Shown here: positions 46,433 through 54,997 of the stretch, in pieces
Position numbering within the stretch: position 1 is the stretch's first letter
Layout of the letters: the number at the start of each line of letters is the position of its first letter
From: Azoarcus sp.
GTDB lineage: Bacteria; Pseudomonadota; Gammaproteobacteria; Burkholderiales; Rhodocyclaceae
Length of the DNA: 64,000 bases
Assembly: GCA_030656215.1 (NCBI GenBank)
Contig: JAUSOD010000018.1
Span: 1-64,000 of the forward strand
Direction: 5' to 3'
The notes under the pieces: model-generated
The model's database searches: none
Told to the model about the DNA's origin: nothing
What the model saw: only the letters and a program-made list of their open reading frames with translations
Translations under genes and position numbers: made by a program

Positions 46433-47728
46433 ATGAAAAGCGCAATCAAGAAGTTCGCGAAAAGTGTGGCGCCGCGGCTGGCTGTATTCTTGCCGCAACG
46501 ATTGCGGTTTGCGGCGTACAGCAAGATGATCCGTTGTGACGAGCCGCTTTCGGACAAGCTCGTGTTCAAGCTGGCGGAGACCGAGGCCGAACTCGAGGCA
46601 TGCTTCCATCTGCTTCATGAAGCCTACGTGGATGCTGGCTTCATGCGGCCTGACCCGTCGAACATGCGGGTCACCATCTACCATGCATTGCCAACCACCT
46701 CGACCCTGCTATGCAAGCACGGCAACCGGGTTGTCGGCACGCTGTCGCTGATCCGCGAGAGTGCGATGGGGTTTCCGTTGCAGCGGATCTTCGACCTCGA
46801 AGCGATCCGGCACGCAGGCGGCAATGTGGCGGAGGTGTCAGCGCTGGCGATTGATCGTCGCTTTCGCTCGGCAAGCGGCACCATCCTGCTGCCCTTGATC
46901 AAGTTCATGTATGAGTACGCAACGCGACAGTTCGACACGCGCCATCTGGTTATCGCGGTGAACCCACGTCATGTTGGCTTTTATGAGACGGTGCTGTGCT
47001 TCCGCCGCCTGGCTCAACGGCCGGTTGAGCACTACGACTTCGTCAACGGGGCACCCGCGGTGGGCGCACATCTGGATCTGGGCGCCGCTCCCGCGGTTTT
47101 TCGTCGGCGTTATGACCATCTGCCGCCCGCAAAGAACCTGTTCCGGTATTTCACCGCGACCACCGTGCCCAATATCGTCTTTCCGGAGAAGCGCTTCTAC
47201 ACCACCACCGACCCGGTGATGACCCCCGCACTGATCGAGCATTTCTTCAATCAGCGCACCACGGCCTTCGCCAGTCTGCGGCCGCGGGAATTGTTGCTGT
47301 TGCACTCGATTTACGACTTGCCGGAGTTCAAGGGCTGTCTGCCGCCCGTGCCGGAAGATACGCCGCGCTCGGAAATGCGTCGGCGTACGCATCGGCGCTT
47401 TTCGGTGATGTGTCCGGGTGAGCTGCAGTTGAGTCAGTTCGGCATCCGCCGACGCTATCCGCTCAAGGTGTTCGAGTGTTCAGCATCCGGCTTTCGGGTG
47501 CGCGCCGATCGCCCCCTGCCGGTAGGCAGTACCGGTCAGGTGTCGATCGATCTGGGGGTTGCCGATCGCAGCGTCATGACAGTGACCGTGCTGCGCCGCG
47601 GTTCGAATGACGAAACGATTGCACTGGTCCGCATCGACGAGCCCGACCTTGCGTGGCGCAAGTTTGTCGGCGCGCTCGGCCAGGCCCGAACCCACAGCGA
47701 ACTGGAAGAGGCCACCCGCTTTATCTGA
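46433..47728 (+). CDS. FeeM-like acyltransferase fused to PilZ-like domain
   Basis: 431 residues. The N-terminal part (about 40-230) resembles the GNAT-like FeeM N-acyl amino acid synthase / autoinducer-synthase fold, with TEAELEACFHLLHEAYVDAG, the phosphopantetheine-side segment VVGTLSLI and RHLVIAVNPRHVGFYETV. The C-terminal part (about 320-425) looks like PilZ: RRRTHRRFSV supplies the arginine motif, and CSASGFRV follows, but the Asp/Asn of the usual motif is Glu, so c-di-GMP binding is uncertain. Start ATG 46433 has no clear ribosome site. Its stop overlaps the convergent btuF-like gene by 8 bases. It may link fatty-acylation to cyclic-di-GMP; that is inference. Confidence 0.72.
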   Translation: MKSAIKKFAKSVAPRLAVFLPQRLRFAAYSKMIRCDEPLSDKLVFKLAETEAELEACFHLLHEAYVDAGFMRPDPSNMRVTIYHALPTTSTLLCKHGNRVVGTLSLIRESAMGFPLQRIFDLEAIRHAGGNVAEVSALAIDRRFRSASGTILLPLIKFMYEYATRQFDTRHLVIAVNPRHVGFYETVLCFRRLAQRPVEHYDFVNGAPAVGAHLDLGAAPAVFRRRYDHLPPAKNLFRYFTATTVPNIVFPEKRFYTTTDPVMTPALIEHFFNQRTTAFASLRPRELLLLHSIYDLPEFKGCLPPVPEDTPRSEMRRRTHRRFSVMCPGELQLSQFGIRRRYPLKVFECSASGFRVRADRPLPVGSTGQVSIDLGVADRSVMTVTVLRRGSNDETIALVRIDEPDLAWRKFVGALGQARTHSELEEATRFI

Positions 47729-48638
47729 CGTGTTCGACGGCGCTTGGCGGGCGCTTGCTGCGGGCCGCGTCGAGTTGCTCGCACAGTTGGGTGGCGCCGT
47801 CCAGAATGCGTGGCGTGTGACGCTGGATGATCGCGGGCGGGATGAAGAACAGATTGTCGGCGGCCGCTGCGCTCAGGGCCGGCCAGCGTCGCCATTGGTC
47901 CAGCCATTCGGGCCGGGCCTCGCCCATGCCACTGGCAACGACGGCTTCCGGGTTGGCGGCGAGCACCGCCTCCACGCTGACGGTCGGCGCAAGTTGCGTC
48001 AGCTCGGCGAAGATGTTCTCGCCACCGCACAGCCGGATCACGTCGCCGATCAGATGTACGCCGTTGATCGTCATCAGCGGACGATCCCACACCTGGTAGA
48101 AGGTCCGAACCGGCGGTTGGCTGGCGTAGCGGGTGCGCAGCGCCGCGAGGCGCTTGCGGAACTCGCCGGCAGCGGCGCCGGCAGCGGCGTCGCTGCCGGC
48201 CAGGTGTCCCAGCGTCTCGAGGCTGCGCGCCACGTCGTCCAGGTTGCGCGGTTCGTTGATGTAGACCGGTACGCCAAGCGCAGCAAGGCGATCGAGGTGT
48301 GCGTTGCGGTTACCGCTCTTCCAGGCGATGACGAGATCCGGCTTGAGCGCGGCGACGGCCTCCATATCCACGCTGGTGTAGCCGCCGACCTGAGGCAATG
48401 CCTTGGCCGCCTCTGGGAAGTCGCTGTAGGACACCACCCCGACCACCTGTTTGCCCGCGCCTGCGACAAACAGCAGTTCGGTGATGTGCGGGGCAAGGCT
48501 GACGATGCGTCGGGCGGGCTGGGGCAGGCGAAGCTCGCGCCCGCTATCGTCGGTGACGCGGACCTCTGTCGCGGTGGCGGTCACCGGCAGCCCAAGCGCC
48601 GTAGCCAGCACAACAGCACGGTATAGGTTTTTCTTCAT
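47721..48638 (-). CDS. btuF: Cobalamin-binding periplasmic protein, BtuF-like
   Basis: 305 residues. A signal peptide (about 1-23, ending TATAT) is followed by the ABC Fe3+/vitamin B12 binding fold, with RIVSLAPHITELLFVAGAG, VGGYTSVDMEAVAALKPDL and VYINEPRNLDDV. Start ATG 48638. It is 13 bases downstream of cobD and the last gene of cbiB-cobD-btuF. The permease and ATPase are not in the window. The assignment to corrinoid rather than haem/iron rests on the operon. Confidence 0.85.
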   Translation of the reverse strand: MKKNLYRAVVLATALGLPVTATATEVRVTDDSGRELRLPQPARRIVSLAPHITELLFVAGAGKQVVGVVSYSDFPEAAKALPQVGGYTSVDMEAVAALKPDLVIAWKSGNRNAHLDRLAALGVPVYINEPRNLDDVARSLETLGHLAGSDAAAGAAAGEFRKRLAALRTRYASQPPVRTFYQVWDRPLMTINGVHLIGDVIRLCGGENIFAELTQLAPTVSVEAVLAANPEAVVASGMGEARPEWLDQWRRWPALSAAAADNLFFIPPAIIQRHTPRILDGATQLCEQLDAARSKRPPSAVEHVR

Positions 48639-48651
48639 GAGGTTTCCTTTA

Positions 48652-49629
48652 TTACAGAGCGGCAAGGGCTTCGGTCAGTCTTTGCCAGCCGGATTCATCC
48701 GGCGGCAGGCCAAAGCGCAGACTGGAGGGTGTGTCAAAGTGGCGTACCAGAATGCCGCGAAGCGCCAGCGCATGATGGATGCTGCTTGCGGCAGGATGCA
48801 CGATCCACTGGAACAGCGCGGGGCCGCGCGGGATGCCAAGGCCGGCGGTGTGCAACAGGGTGGCCAGGCGTTGGCTGTCGGTCGCCAGGCGGCGTCGCAT
48901 TGTGTGCTGCCAGGTCCGGTCGTCAAGTGCCGCGCGTACCACGAACCGCGATGGGCCGCTCACCGTCCACGGCCCGAGCCGCTCGGCCAGCGCGGTACGC
49001 AGGCTCGGCGGACCCAGCACGAAGCCGGTCCGCGCACCTGCGAGGCCGAAGAACTTGCCGATGGAGCGCAGCACGACCAGCCCGGGGCGGCCTGCTTCTC
49101 CTGCCAGGCTGGCGCCCGGGTCGGCGTCGATGAAGGCTTCGTCCAGCACCAGCCAGGCGCCGCGTTGTGACAGGCGTCGGTGCCATTCGAGCAACTGCTC
49201 GCGCTCGAAGCGGGCGCCCGACGGGTTGTTCGGATGTACCAACACCAGCACGTCGGTGTCGTCGATGAGCTTGTCGATGGCGTCCGTGCCGTCCCCGCGG
49301 ATGCGCAGATCGTGTTCCCGCCAGGCGTGGGGGTGTTCGGCGTAAGTCGGGCACGGCATCGTGACCCGCCTGCCGGGAAGCAGCGCCGGCAGCAGCTGGA
49401 TCGCCGGCTGCGATCCGGCGACCGGCAGCAACTGGTCGCTCCCGTAGTAGGCGGCGGCGGCAGCCTCGAGCCCGTCATCGTCCTCGGGCAGGCGTTGCCA
49501 TAGGGTGGGCGGAATGGCAGGGGCCGGGTAGGGGTGGGGATTGATTCCGGTGGACAGATCCAGCCACTGTTCGAGTGCAATGCCGTAGGTGGCCGAAGCG
49601 TGCCGTAAGCGCCCGCCGTGCTCAAGCAT
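48652..49629 (-). CDS. cobD: L-threonine-O-3-phosphate decarboxylase CobD
   Basis: 325 residues, aminotransferase fold. [15 protein letters not shown] (about 138), [10 protein letters not shown] (about 168) and the PLP lysine in [17 protein letters not shown] (about 198) are visible. It makes (R)-1-amino-2-propanol O-2-phosphate for the cobinamide side chain. Start ATG 49629 is chosen over TTG 49647 and overlaps the cbiB stop by 8 bases. Confidence 0.9.
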   Translation of the reverse strand: MLEHGGRLRHASATYGIALEQWLDLSTGINPHPYPAPAIPPTLWQRLPEDDDGLEAAAAAYYGSDQLLPVAGSQPAIQLLPALLPGRRVTMPCPTYAEHPHAWREHDLRIRGDGTDAIDKLIDDTDVLVLVHPNNPSGARFEREQLLEWHRRLSQRGAWLVLDEAFIDADPGASLAGEAGRPGLVVLRSIGKFFGLAGARTGFVLGPPSLRTALAERLGPWTVSGPSRFVVRAALDDRTWQHTMRRRLATDSQRLATLLHTAGLGIPRGPALFQWIVHPAASSIHHALALRGILVRHFDTPSSLRFGLPPDESGWQRLTEALAAL

Positions 49630-50554
49630 GGATCCACTCCAGAACAAGCGCGACGACGATGGCGAGCGTCAGCCAAAGCACGATGCCGCGGCGCACCAGC
49701 GTAATTGCACCGCGAAGCGCGCGCGCATCGGGTACCCTGCCTTCACCCAGTGGAGGGCGCTGTTCGGTGCGACCGTGATAGATCGCGGCGCCGCCGAGGG
49801 CGACCCCGAGTGCCCCGGCGCCCGCCGCCATGACTGGTCCTGCGTTTGGGCTGTCCCACGCCGGGGCCTGGCGGCGCCAGCAATCGAGCGCGCGACGGGT
49901 GTGGCCGAGCAGGGCGTAGGTGAGGGCGGTGATCCGGGCGGGCACCGTGTTGAGCAGATCGTCGATGCGCGCGGCAGCCCAGCCGAACTGGAGGTAGCGC
50001 GGAGTGCGATAGCCCCACATTGCATCGAGCGTGTTGGCCAGACGAAACAACAGCACACCGGGGCCACCCGCGAGCAGGAACCAGAACAGCGCGCCGAACA
50101 CGGCGTCATTGCCGTTTTCGAGTACGGATTCGGTGCCGGCGCGGGCCACGCCTTCGGCATCGAGCCTGCTGGTGTCCCGGCTCACGATCCAGCCGACCCG
50201 GCGCCGTGCTTCCTCAAGCTTGCCCGCCTCGAGCGGTGCTGCGATCGCTTCGGCGTGTTCGGTAAGGCTGCGCGCGCCGAGGGCAAAATACAGCAGCAGA
50301 ATGTCCACCGGCCAGTGCGCCAGCGGGTGGACATGGCGAAGTGCGATCGCAAGCACCACCCAGGGTGCAACGGCAAGCAGCCAGGCCAGCAGACCGTCGA
50401 TGCGTTGATCGCCGATGCGGCGTATGCGTGCCTCGACCCCCACCGCCCAGCGCCCGAAACCAACCAGCGGGTGAAAGCGTCGCAGCTCGCCGAAAAGACG
50501 GTCGAGCAACAGCCCGGCGGCGAGTTTGATGACGACTAGGGTGAATGCGGACAT
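49622..50554 (-). CDS. cbiB: Adenosylcobinamide-phosphate synthase CbiB
   Basis: 310 residues, membrane protein with about four to five TM segments. Family blocks are [14 protein letters not shown] (start), [21 protein letters not shown] (about 108) and [19 protein letters not shown] (about 232). It attaches aminopropanol phosphate to adenosylcobyric acid. Start ATG 50554. It is the first gene of this cob group. The 321-base stretch 50555-50875 upstream was inspected for a cobalamin riboswitch and none was convincing. Confidence 0.92.
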   Translation of the reverse strand: MSAFTLVVIKLAAGLLLDRLFGELRRFHPLVGFGRWAVGVEARIRRIGDQRIDGLLAWLLAVAPWVVLAIALRHVHPLAHWPVDILLLYFALGARSLTEHAEAIAAPLEAGKLEEARRRVGWIVSRDTSRLDAEGVARAGTESVLENGNDAVFGALFWFLLAGGPGVLLFRLANTLDAMWGYRTPRYLQFGWAAARIDDLLNTVPARITALTYALLGHTRRALDCWRRQAPAWDSPNAGPVMAAGAGALGVALGGAAIYHGRTEQRPPLGEGRVPDARALRGAITLVRRGIVLWLTLAIVVALVLEWIHA

Positions 50555-50778
50555 GGCAGAAGCCGGCTGAAGGGCCGGGAGGGAAAGCACTGGAGCGGGG
50601 CTGGAGGGTACGACAGGCGGGAGGCGATGGCAAAGCCTGTCGACAGCGGGCAGCTCCAACGGGGGCAAGCGGGCGCGAGCCGGCGCCGTGCTATCCGGGA
50701 CAAGCGTCCATTCCCGGTGCCAGCGCCGTAGATACCGTTCTCCGAATCAGGCACATGTTCCGGTTGGAGCCGCCGTAG

Positions 50779-50860
50779 GGCGGACCTCAGTCCGCCGCAG
50801 GAGGTGGCTCGGGCACCAGCGCCAGAACCAGGCACCTGTGGCCGACTAAAGTCGGCCACA
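50779..50860. repeat. Pair of perfect hairpins in the cysN-cbiB gap, REP-like
   Basis: Two palindromes lie close together between the cysN stop and cbiB. GGCGGAC-CTCA-GTCCGCC spans 50779-50796. TGTGGCCGAC-TAAA-GTCGGCCACA spans 50837-50860, stem 10 bp, and lies 16 bases beyond the cysN stop. Neither has a U tract. The base composition and the spacing resemble repetitive extragenic palindromes. The rest of 50555-50875 holds no gene I can support. Confidence 0.6.
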
Positions 50861-50875
50861 AAGCAGGGGCGTGTA

Positions 50876-52162
50876 CTAACAGATCATCCCGGCGCCGACC
50901 GTGTTGTTGGTGCTTTCGTCGATGATGATGAAGGCGCCGGTGGCACGGTTGCGGGCGTAGCGGTCGGCCACGATGGGTTGGGCGAGCTTGAGCGTGAGGC
51001 GGGCAATGTCGTTCATTGCCAGGCTGGTGACTGCTTGTTGTTCCAGCGTGTTCACGTCGAGCCGGTAGTCGATCTTGGCGATCTTGGCCTTTGCCTCGCG
51101 CGTGGTGTGACGCACGAGATAGGTGCGGGCCGGTGACATCGGGGTTTCCGACAGCCAGCACACGGTGGCGTCGATCTGCTTGACCGACTCGGGCAGCTCG
51201 GCGGATTTCACGATCATGTCGCCGCGCGAGATGTCGATTTCGTCTTCGAGCAGCAGGGTGACCGATTGCTCGTGAATTGCGCGCTCGAGTTGCTGGCCAC
51301 CGATCTCGATCGCCTTGATCCTGCTCGAGGCGCCCGAGGGCAGCACGGTGACGGCGTCGCCGACGGCGACTTCGCCCGATTCGACCCGGCCCATGAAGCC
51401 GCGATAGTCATGCAGTTCGGGGTTGGCGGAGTCGTGCGGGCGGCAGACGAATTGCACCGGGAGGCGGAAGTCCTCGGCCTGTTCGGTGTGGGCGGCGGGG
51501 GCGGCTTCGAGGATGTCGAGCAGGGTGGGGCCGGTGTACCAGTTGAGGCGTTCGCCGCGGTCCACGATCATGTCGCCGTCCAGCGCGGAGATGGGGATGA
51601 AGCGCACGTCCTTGATGTCGAGCTGGGCGGCGAAAGCGAGGTAGTCGGCCTTGATTCGTTCGTAGGTGGCTTCGTCGAAGTCGACGAGATCCATCTTGTT
51701 GACTGCGACCAGCAGGTGGGGGATGCCGACCAGGCTGGCGAGGTAGGAGTGGCGGCGGGTCTGGGTGAGCACGCCCTTGCGCGCATCGATGAGGATGATG
51801 GCGAGGTTGGCGGTGGAGGCGGCGGTGACCATGTTGCGGGTGTATTGCTCGTGGCCCGGGGCGTCGGCAATGATGTATTTGCGTCGGCCGGTGGTGAAGT
51901 AGCGGTAGGCGACGTCGATGGTGATGCCTTGTTCGCGTTCGGCTTGCAGGCCGTCGGTGAGCAGCGAGAGGTCGACCGCGCCCATGCCGCGCCGGGCCGA
52001 GGTTTTCTCGATGGCGTTCATGGTGTCGGCGAGAATGGTCTTGGTGTCGAACAGCAGGCGGCCGATGAGGGTGCTCTTGCCGTCGTCCACGCTGCCGCAG
52101 GTGAGGAAGCGCAGCAGGCCGTTGTCGATTTCGGGCAGGTTTTCGGGGGCGGACATTTTCAT
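50876..52162 (-). CDS. cysN: Sulfate adenylyltransferase subunit 1 (GTPase)
   Basis: 428 residues. It has an EF-Tu-like GTPase with P-loop GSVDDGKST, DAPGHEQY and NKMDLVD, and the beta-barrel domains after about residue 230. It drives ATP sulfurylase (CysD) to make APS from sulfate. There is no fused APS kinase (CysC), consistent with a CysH that reduces APS directly. ATG at 52160-52162; ATG 52156 is an alternative. 441 bases separate it from cysD upstream in transcription, an unusually long gap for this pair. Confidence 0.96.
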   Translation of the reverse strand: MKMSAPENLPEIDNGLLRFLTCGSVDDGKSTLIGRLLFDTKTILADTMNAIEKTSARRGMGAVDLSLLTDGLQAEREQGITIDVAYRYFTTGRRKYIIADAPGHEQYTRNMVTAASTANLAIILIDARKGVLTQTRRHSYLASLVGIPHLLVAVNKMDLVDFDEATYERIKADYLAFAAQLDIKDVRFIPISALDGDMIVDRGERLNWYTGPTLLDILEAAPAAHTEQAEDFRLPVQFVCRPHDSANPELHDYRGFMGRVESGEVAVGDAVTVLPSGASSRIKAIEIGGQQLERAIHEQSVTLLLEDEIDISRGDMIVKSAELPESVKQIDATVCWLSETPMSPARTYLVRHTTREAKAKIAKIDYRLDVNTLEQQAVTSLAMNDIARLTLKLAQPIVADRYARNRATGAFIIIDESTNNTVGAGMIC

Positions 52163-52275
52163 TGTTCCTTCAAGCTTTCAAGAATTCGGTTTGTTCTGTA
52201 GTGCGTTCTGCATTTGGAGGGCTGGGGGCGGTGCTGCTAATCCGCCCGTGCTGCGCGGGGTATTCGTTCTGCGGG

Positions 52276-52529
52276 CTGCGGAACTCGCCCTGCGGGCTCA
52301 GACAGTCCTCGCCCGCGCCACGAACACCCCACACATCCCGGGCTTGCTTCTTCAAGTCATGACGATCTGAAAAACCGGCTCTGGTTCGAATTGCAATTGC
52401 CAACTCTGTCTCTTACGCTCGCCTTTGCTTTCTTGCTTTTCCACCGTTCCCGCACATGCGTTTAGGCGGTGTGTGGGGTGTTTGCGGAGAGGGCGAGGAC
52501 TGTCTGAGCCCGAAGGGCGAGTTCCGCAG
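52276..52529. repeat. Near-perfect 59-base inverted repeats in the cysD-cysN gap
   Basis: Bases 52276-52334 and the reverse complement of 52471-52529 agree at 54 of 59 positions; similarity fades but continues for about 20 bases further on the outer sides (52257-52275 against 52530-52548). 136 bases lie between the arms. The arms carry CTGCGGAACTCGCCCT and ACAGTCCTCGCCC. This gap 52163-52603 contains no gene I can support. On the minus-strand transcript the arms could pair into a long hairpin between cysD and cysN. Confidence 0.85.
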
Positions 52530-52603
52530 CCCTCGGAGAAAATGCCCCACATGCCGCCCTGGCACCCCTTTTCAAACTACCGCATCCAAAACACCCCAAG
52601 AAC

Positions 52604-53518
52604 TTAGAAATACCCTTCCTTCTTCCGCTGCTCCATCGAAGCCTCGGAAGTCTGGTCATCCATCCGTGTCGCACCGCGCTCGGTGATCGTGGTGGTGGCG
52701 GTCTCGGCCAGGATCTTCTCCAGCGTATCCGCATCCGACTCCACCGGCGCCGTGCAGGTGATGTCGCCCACGGTGCGGAAGCGCACCAGCACATCCTCGA
52801 TCTTGTCGCCCGGCTTGGCCGGCGTCACATCGGTGATCGGCTGCAACAGCCCGTTCTTGCGCACCACCGGACGGACATGAGCAAAGTAGATCGACGGCAA
52901 CTCCAGCTGCTCGCGGGCGATGTACTGCCATACGTCGAGCTCGGTCCAGTTGCTGATCGGGAACGCACGGATGTTCTCGCCCTTGTGGCTGCGCGCGTTG
53001 TACAGATTCCACAACTCCGGGCGCTGGTTCTTCGGATCCCACTGACCGAACTCGTCGCGGAAACTCATGATCCGCTCCTTCGCCCGCGCCTTCTCCTCGT
53101 CGCGGCGGGCGCCGCCGATACACGCATCGAAACCGAACTCCTCGATCGACTCCAGCAACGTCACCGACTGATGCTTGTTGCGCGACTCGTCCGCCGACTT
53201 CAGCACCACCGTCCCGCGTGCCATCGAATCCTCCACCGAACGCACGATCAGACGCTCACCCAGCTCGGCGGCGCGCTTGTCGCGGAAATCGGTCACTTCC
53301 CGGTAATTGTGCCCGGTGTCGATGTGCATCAGCGGGAAGGGGAAGCGGCCCGGGCGGAAGGCCTTTTCGGCCAGGCGCAGCAGGCAGATCGAATCCTTGC
53401 CGCCGGAAAACAGCAGCACCGGATTGGCACACTGGCCGGCGACTTCGCGCAGGATGTGGATCGCCTCGGCTTCGAGCCAGTCGAGATGGGAAAGCGTTTG
53501 TTTGGTCAGCGTCGGCAT
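52604..53518 (-). CDS. cysD: Sulfate adenylyltransferase subunit 2
   Basis: 304 residues, PP-loop ATP pyrophosphatase fold with LLFSGGKDSICLLRLA (about 38), HIDTGHNYRE (about 68) and RRDEEKARAKER (about 138). It forms APS with CysN. ATG at 53516-53518. It follows a small ORF (53529-53675) after 10 bases and lies downstream of cysH in the same direction. Confidence 0.96.
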   Translation of the reverse strand: MPTLTKQTLSHLDWLEAEAIHILREVAGQCANPVLLFSGGKDSICLLRLAEKAFRPGRFPFPLMHIDTGHNYREVTDFRDKRAAELGERLIVRSVEDSMARGTVVLKSADESRNKHQSVTLLESIEEFGFDACIGGARRDEEKARAKERIMSFRDEFGQWDPKNQRPELWNLYNARSHKGENIRAFPISNWTELDVWQYIAREQLELPSIYFAHVRPVVRKNGLLQPITDVTPAKPGDKIEDVLVRFRTVGDITCTAPVESDADTLEKILAETATTTITERGATRMDDQTSEASMEQRKKEGYF

Positions 53519-53528
53519 TTTCTTATTC

Positions 53529-53675
53529 TCAGTGTTTCACGGGGTGATGGCCGCGCAAAGCGCGCAGCGCCGCGCGCAAACCGGCGCGCAGGGCATGGAT
53601 ACGATGTTGCAGGCTACGCCGCGCCGCACCCACTGCAATGTTGTGCGGTGCGTTGGCAGGATGTTTGGGGTTCAT
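53529..53675 (-). CDS. 48-residue ORF between cysH and cysD
   Basis: A short Arg/His/Ala-rich frame: ATG at 53673-53675, TGA at 53529-53531. AAGGA lies about 6-7 bases before the ATG, inside the end of cysH, and the start is only 3 bases past the cysH stop. The frame then stops 10 bases before the cysD ATG, so it fills the gap between the two genes exactly. The product begins MNPKHPANAPHNIAV and ends HHPVKH, with no known domain or signal. Coupled translation is likely; a leader or accessory role is inference. Confidence 0.55.
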   Translation of the reverse strand: MNPKHPANAPHNIAVGAARRSLQHRIHALRAGLRAALRALRGHHPVKH

Positions 53676-53678
53676 GAT

Positions 53679-54461
53679 TCAGTCCTTCTTGACGTGCAGT
53701 CCGCACTCCTTGGATTCGGGGTCTTCCCACCACCAGCGCCCGGCGCGGACATCCTCGCCCAGCGCAATGGCACGGGTACAGGGTGCGCAGCCGATGCTGG
53801 GATAGAACTGATCGTGCAGCGCGTTGTAAGGTACCCCGTGCAGACGGAGATAGGCCCACACTTCGTTTTCGCTCCAGTCCGACAGCGGATTGAGCTTTTC
53901 CAGCCCGTTGCCTGCATCGAACGCGCGCAGCGGCAAATCGGTGCGGGTGGACGATTGCGCGGCACGCAACCCGGTGATCCAGGCCTTCTTGCCGGCCAGT
54001 GCGCGACGCAGCGGTTCGACCTTGCGGATCTGGCAGCAGGCTTTGCGTAACTCCACTGAATTGTAGAAGGCGTTGATGCCCTCGGTGCGCACGTATTGTT
54101 CCACGGCCGAAGCGTCGGGGAAGAACACCTTGAGCCGGGTGTGATAGTGCTGCTCGACTTCACCCATCAGCTTGTAGGTCTCCGCGGGCAGGCGGCCGGT
54201 ATCGAGCGAGAAAATCTCGATCGGCAGCTTGTTCGCCAGGATCAGGTCGGTCAGCACCATGTCCTCCGCACCGAAACTGTTGGCAAAGGTGAGTTCGCCC
54301 GCGCTGCCGAGCTCGGCCACGACCTGCTGCAGCAACAGAAGTGCGGCTGCGGACTTGGCTGCAATGGTGTTGCGCAGCTCGGCGGTGATTTCCGGATGGG
54401 TGGCCGGGTTGCGCGCCGGGCCGGCCGCAGCCGGGCGGAGCATGGAAACGCCGATGTTCAT
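53679..54461 (-). CDS. cysH: Phosphoadenylyl/adenylyl-sulfate reductase, APS type
   Basis: 260 residues. PP-loop family block NSFGAEDMVLTDLI (about 55), then KACCQIRK and GCAPCTRA. The CC...CxxC set is the iron-sulfur site of APS reductases and is absent from PAPS-only enzymes. ECGLHVKKD is the C-terminus with the catalytic Cys. It reduces APS to sulfite. Start ATG 54461 follows AAGGAGG and overlaps the DUF934 stop by 4 bases. Confidence 0.95.
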   Translation of the reverse strand: MNIGVSMLRPAAAGPARNPATHPEITAELRNTIAAKSAAALLLLQQVVAELGSAGELTFANSFGAEDMVLTDLILANKLPIEIFSLDTGRLPAETYKLMGEVEQHYHTRLKVFFPDASAVEQYVRTEGINAFYNSVELRKACCQIRKVEPLRRALAGKKAWITGLRAAQSSTRTDLPLRAFDAGNGLEKLNPLSDWSENEVWAYLRLHGVPYNALHDQFYPSIGCAPCTRAIALGEDVRAGRWWWEDPESKECGLHVKKD

Positions 54462-54997
54462 GCTGCCTCCTTGCGTGACTGGCGCCGGAACAGCGGCTCG
54501 GCGCGATCCACCGCCCCCTGGTAGGGCTCGGAAAAGTCCTTCAGGCTGGTGAGGGCAGTTTCGAGCTGGGTGCGGGTGTACTTGTCCGCTTTTGGCACCA
54601 GCACGTCGAAGCCGCAACGCGTGAGGAAGAAGAACTGGTCACGCAGCACGTCGCCCACCGCACGCAACTCGCCCGCATAGCCGTGGCGCGCGCGCAGCAG
54701 GGTGGCGATGGAATAGCCGCGCCCGTCGGCAAACTTGGGAAAGTCGACCGCGATCAGTTGCAGGCGCAGCAGATCGTCGGCGAGTGCGGCCGGATTATCG
54801 GTGCCGGCGAGCCAGACGCCAAGTACGCCGGCCTCGGCCTGCGCCAGCAGTGCATCGCGGCGTGCAAGCCACACCGCCAACGGCACGATCACGCGGCCGG
54901 CGGGCAGCTCGACCGTCGCCGCATCTTCGCCTTCGGCCAGTCGCACCAGCGTCCACTCATCGGCGTGGATGGCGCCGTTCTTGATGATCTCAGACAT
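54458..54997 (-). CDS. DUF934 family protein
   Basis: 179 residues. Members of this domain of unknown function are found almost always beside cysI and cysH in proteobacteria. Visible are DEWTLVRL near the start, VDFPKFADGRGYSIATLLR (about 95) and DQFFFLTRCGFDVLV (about 125), the conserved core. Start ATG 54997 overlaps the cysI stop by 8 bases. A role in assembly or electron supply of sulfite reductase is inference from context. Confidence 0.88.
   Translation of the reverse strand: MSEIIKNGAIHADEWTLVRLAEGEDAATVELPAGRVIVPLAVWLARRDALLAQAEAGVLGVWLAGTDNPAALADDLLRLQLIAVDFPKFADGRGYSIATLLRARHGYAGELRAVGDVLRDQFFFLTRCGFDVLVPKADKYTRTQLETALTSLKDFSEPYQGAVDRAEPLFRRQSRKEAA

Noticed and set aside
50555-50875. 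Possible cobalamin riboswitch upstream of cbiB
   Set aside because: On the minus strand a GCCCCCG stretch and GGGAA occur, but the conserved B12 core with CGCAACTG and the B12 box are not seen.
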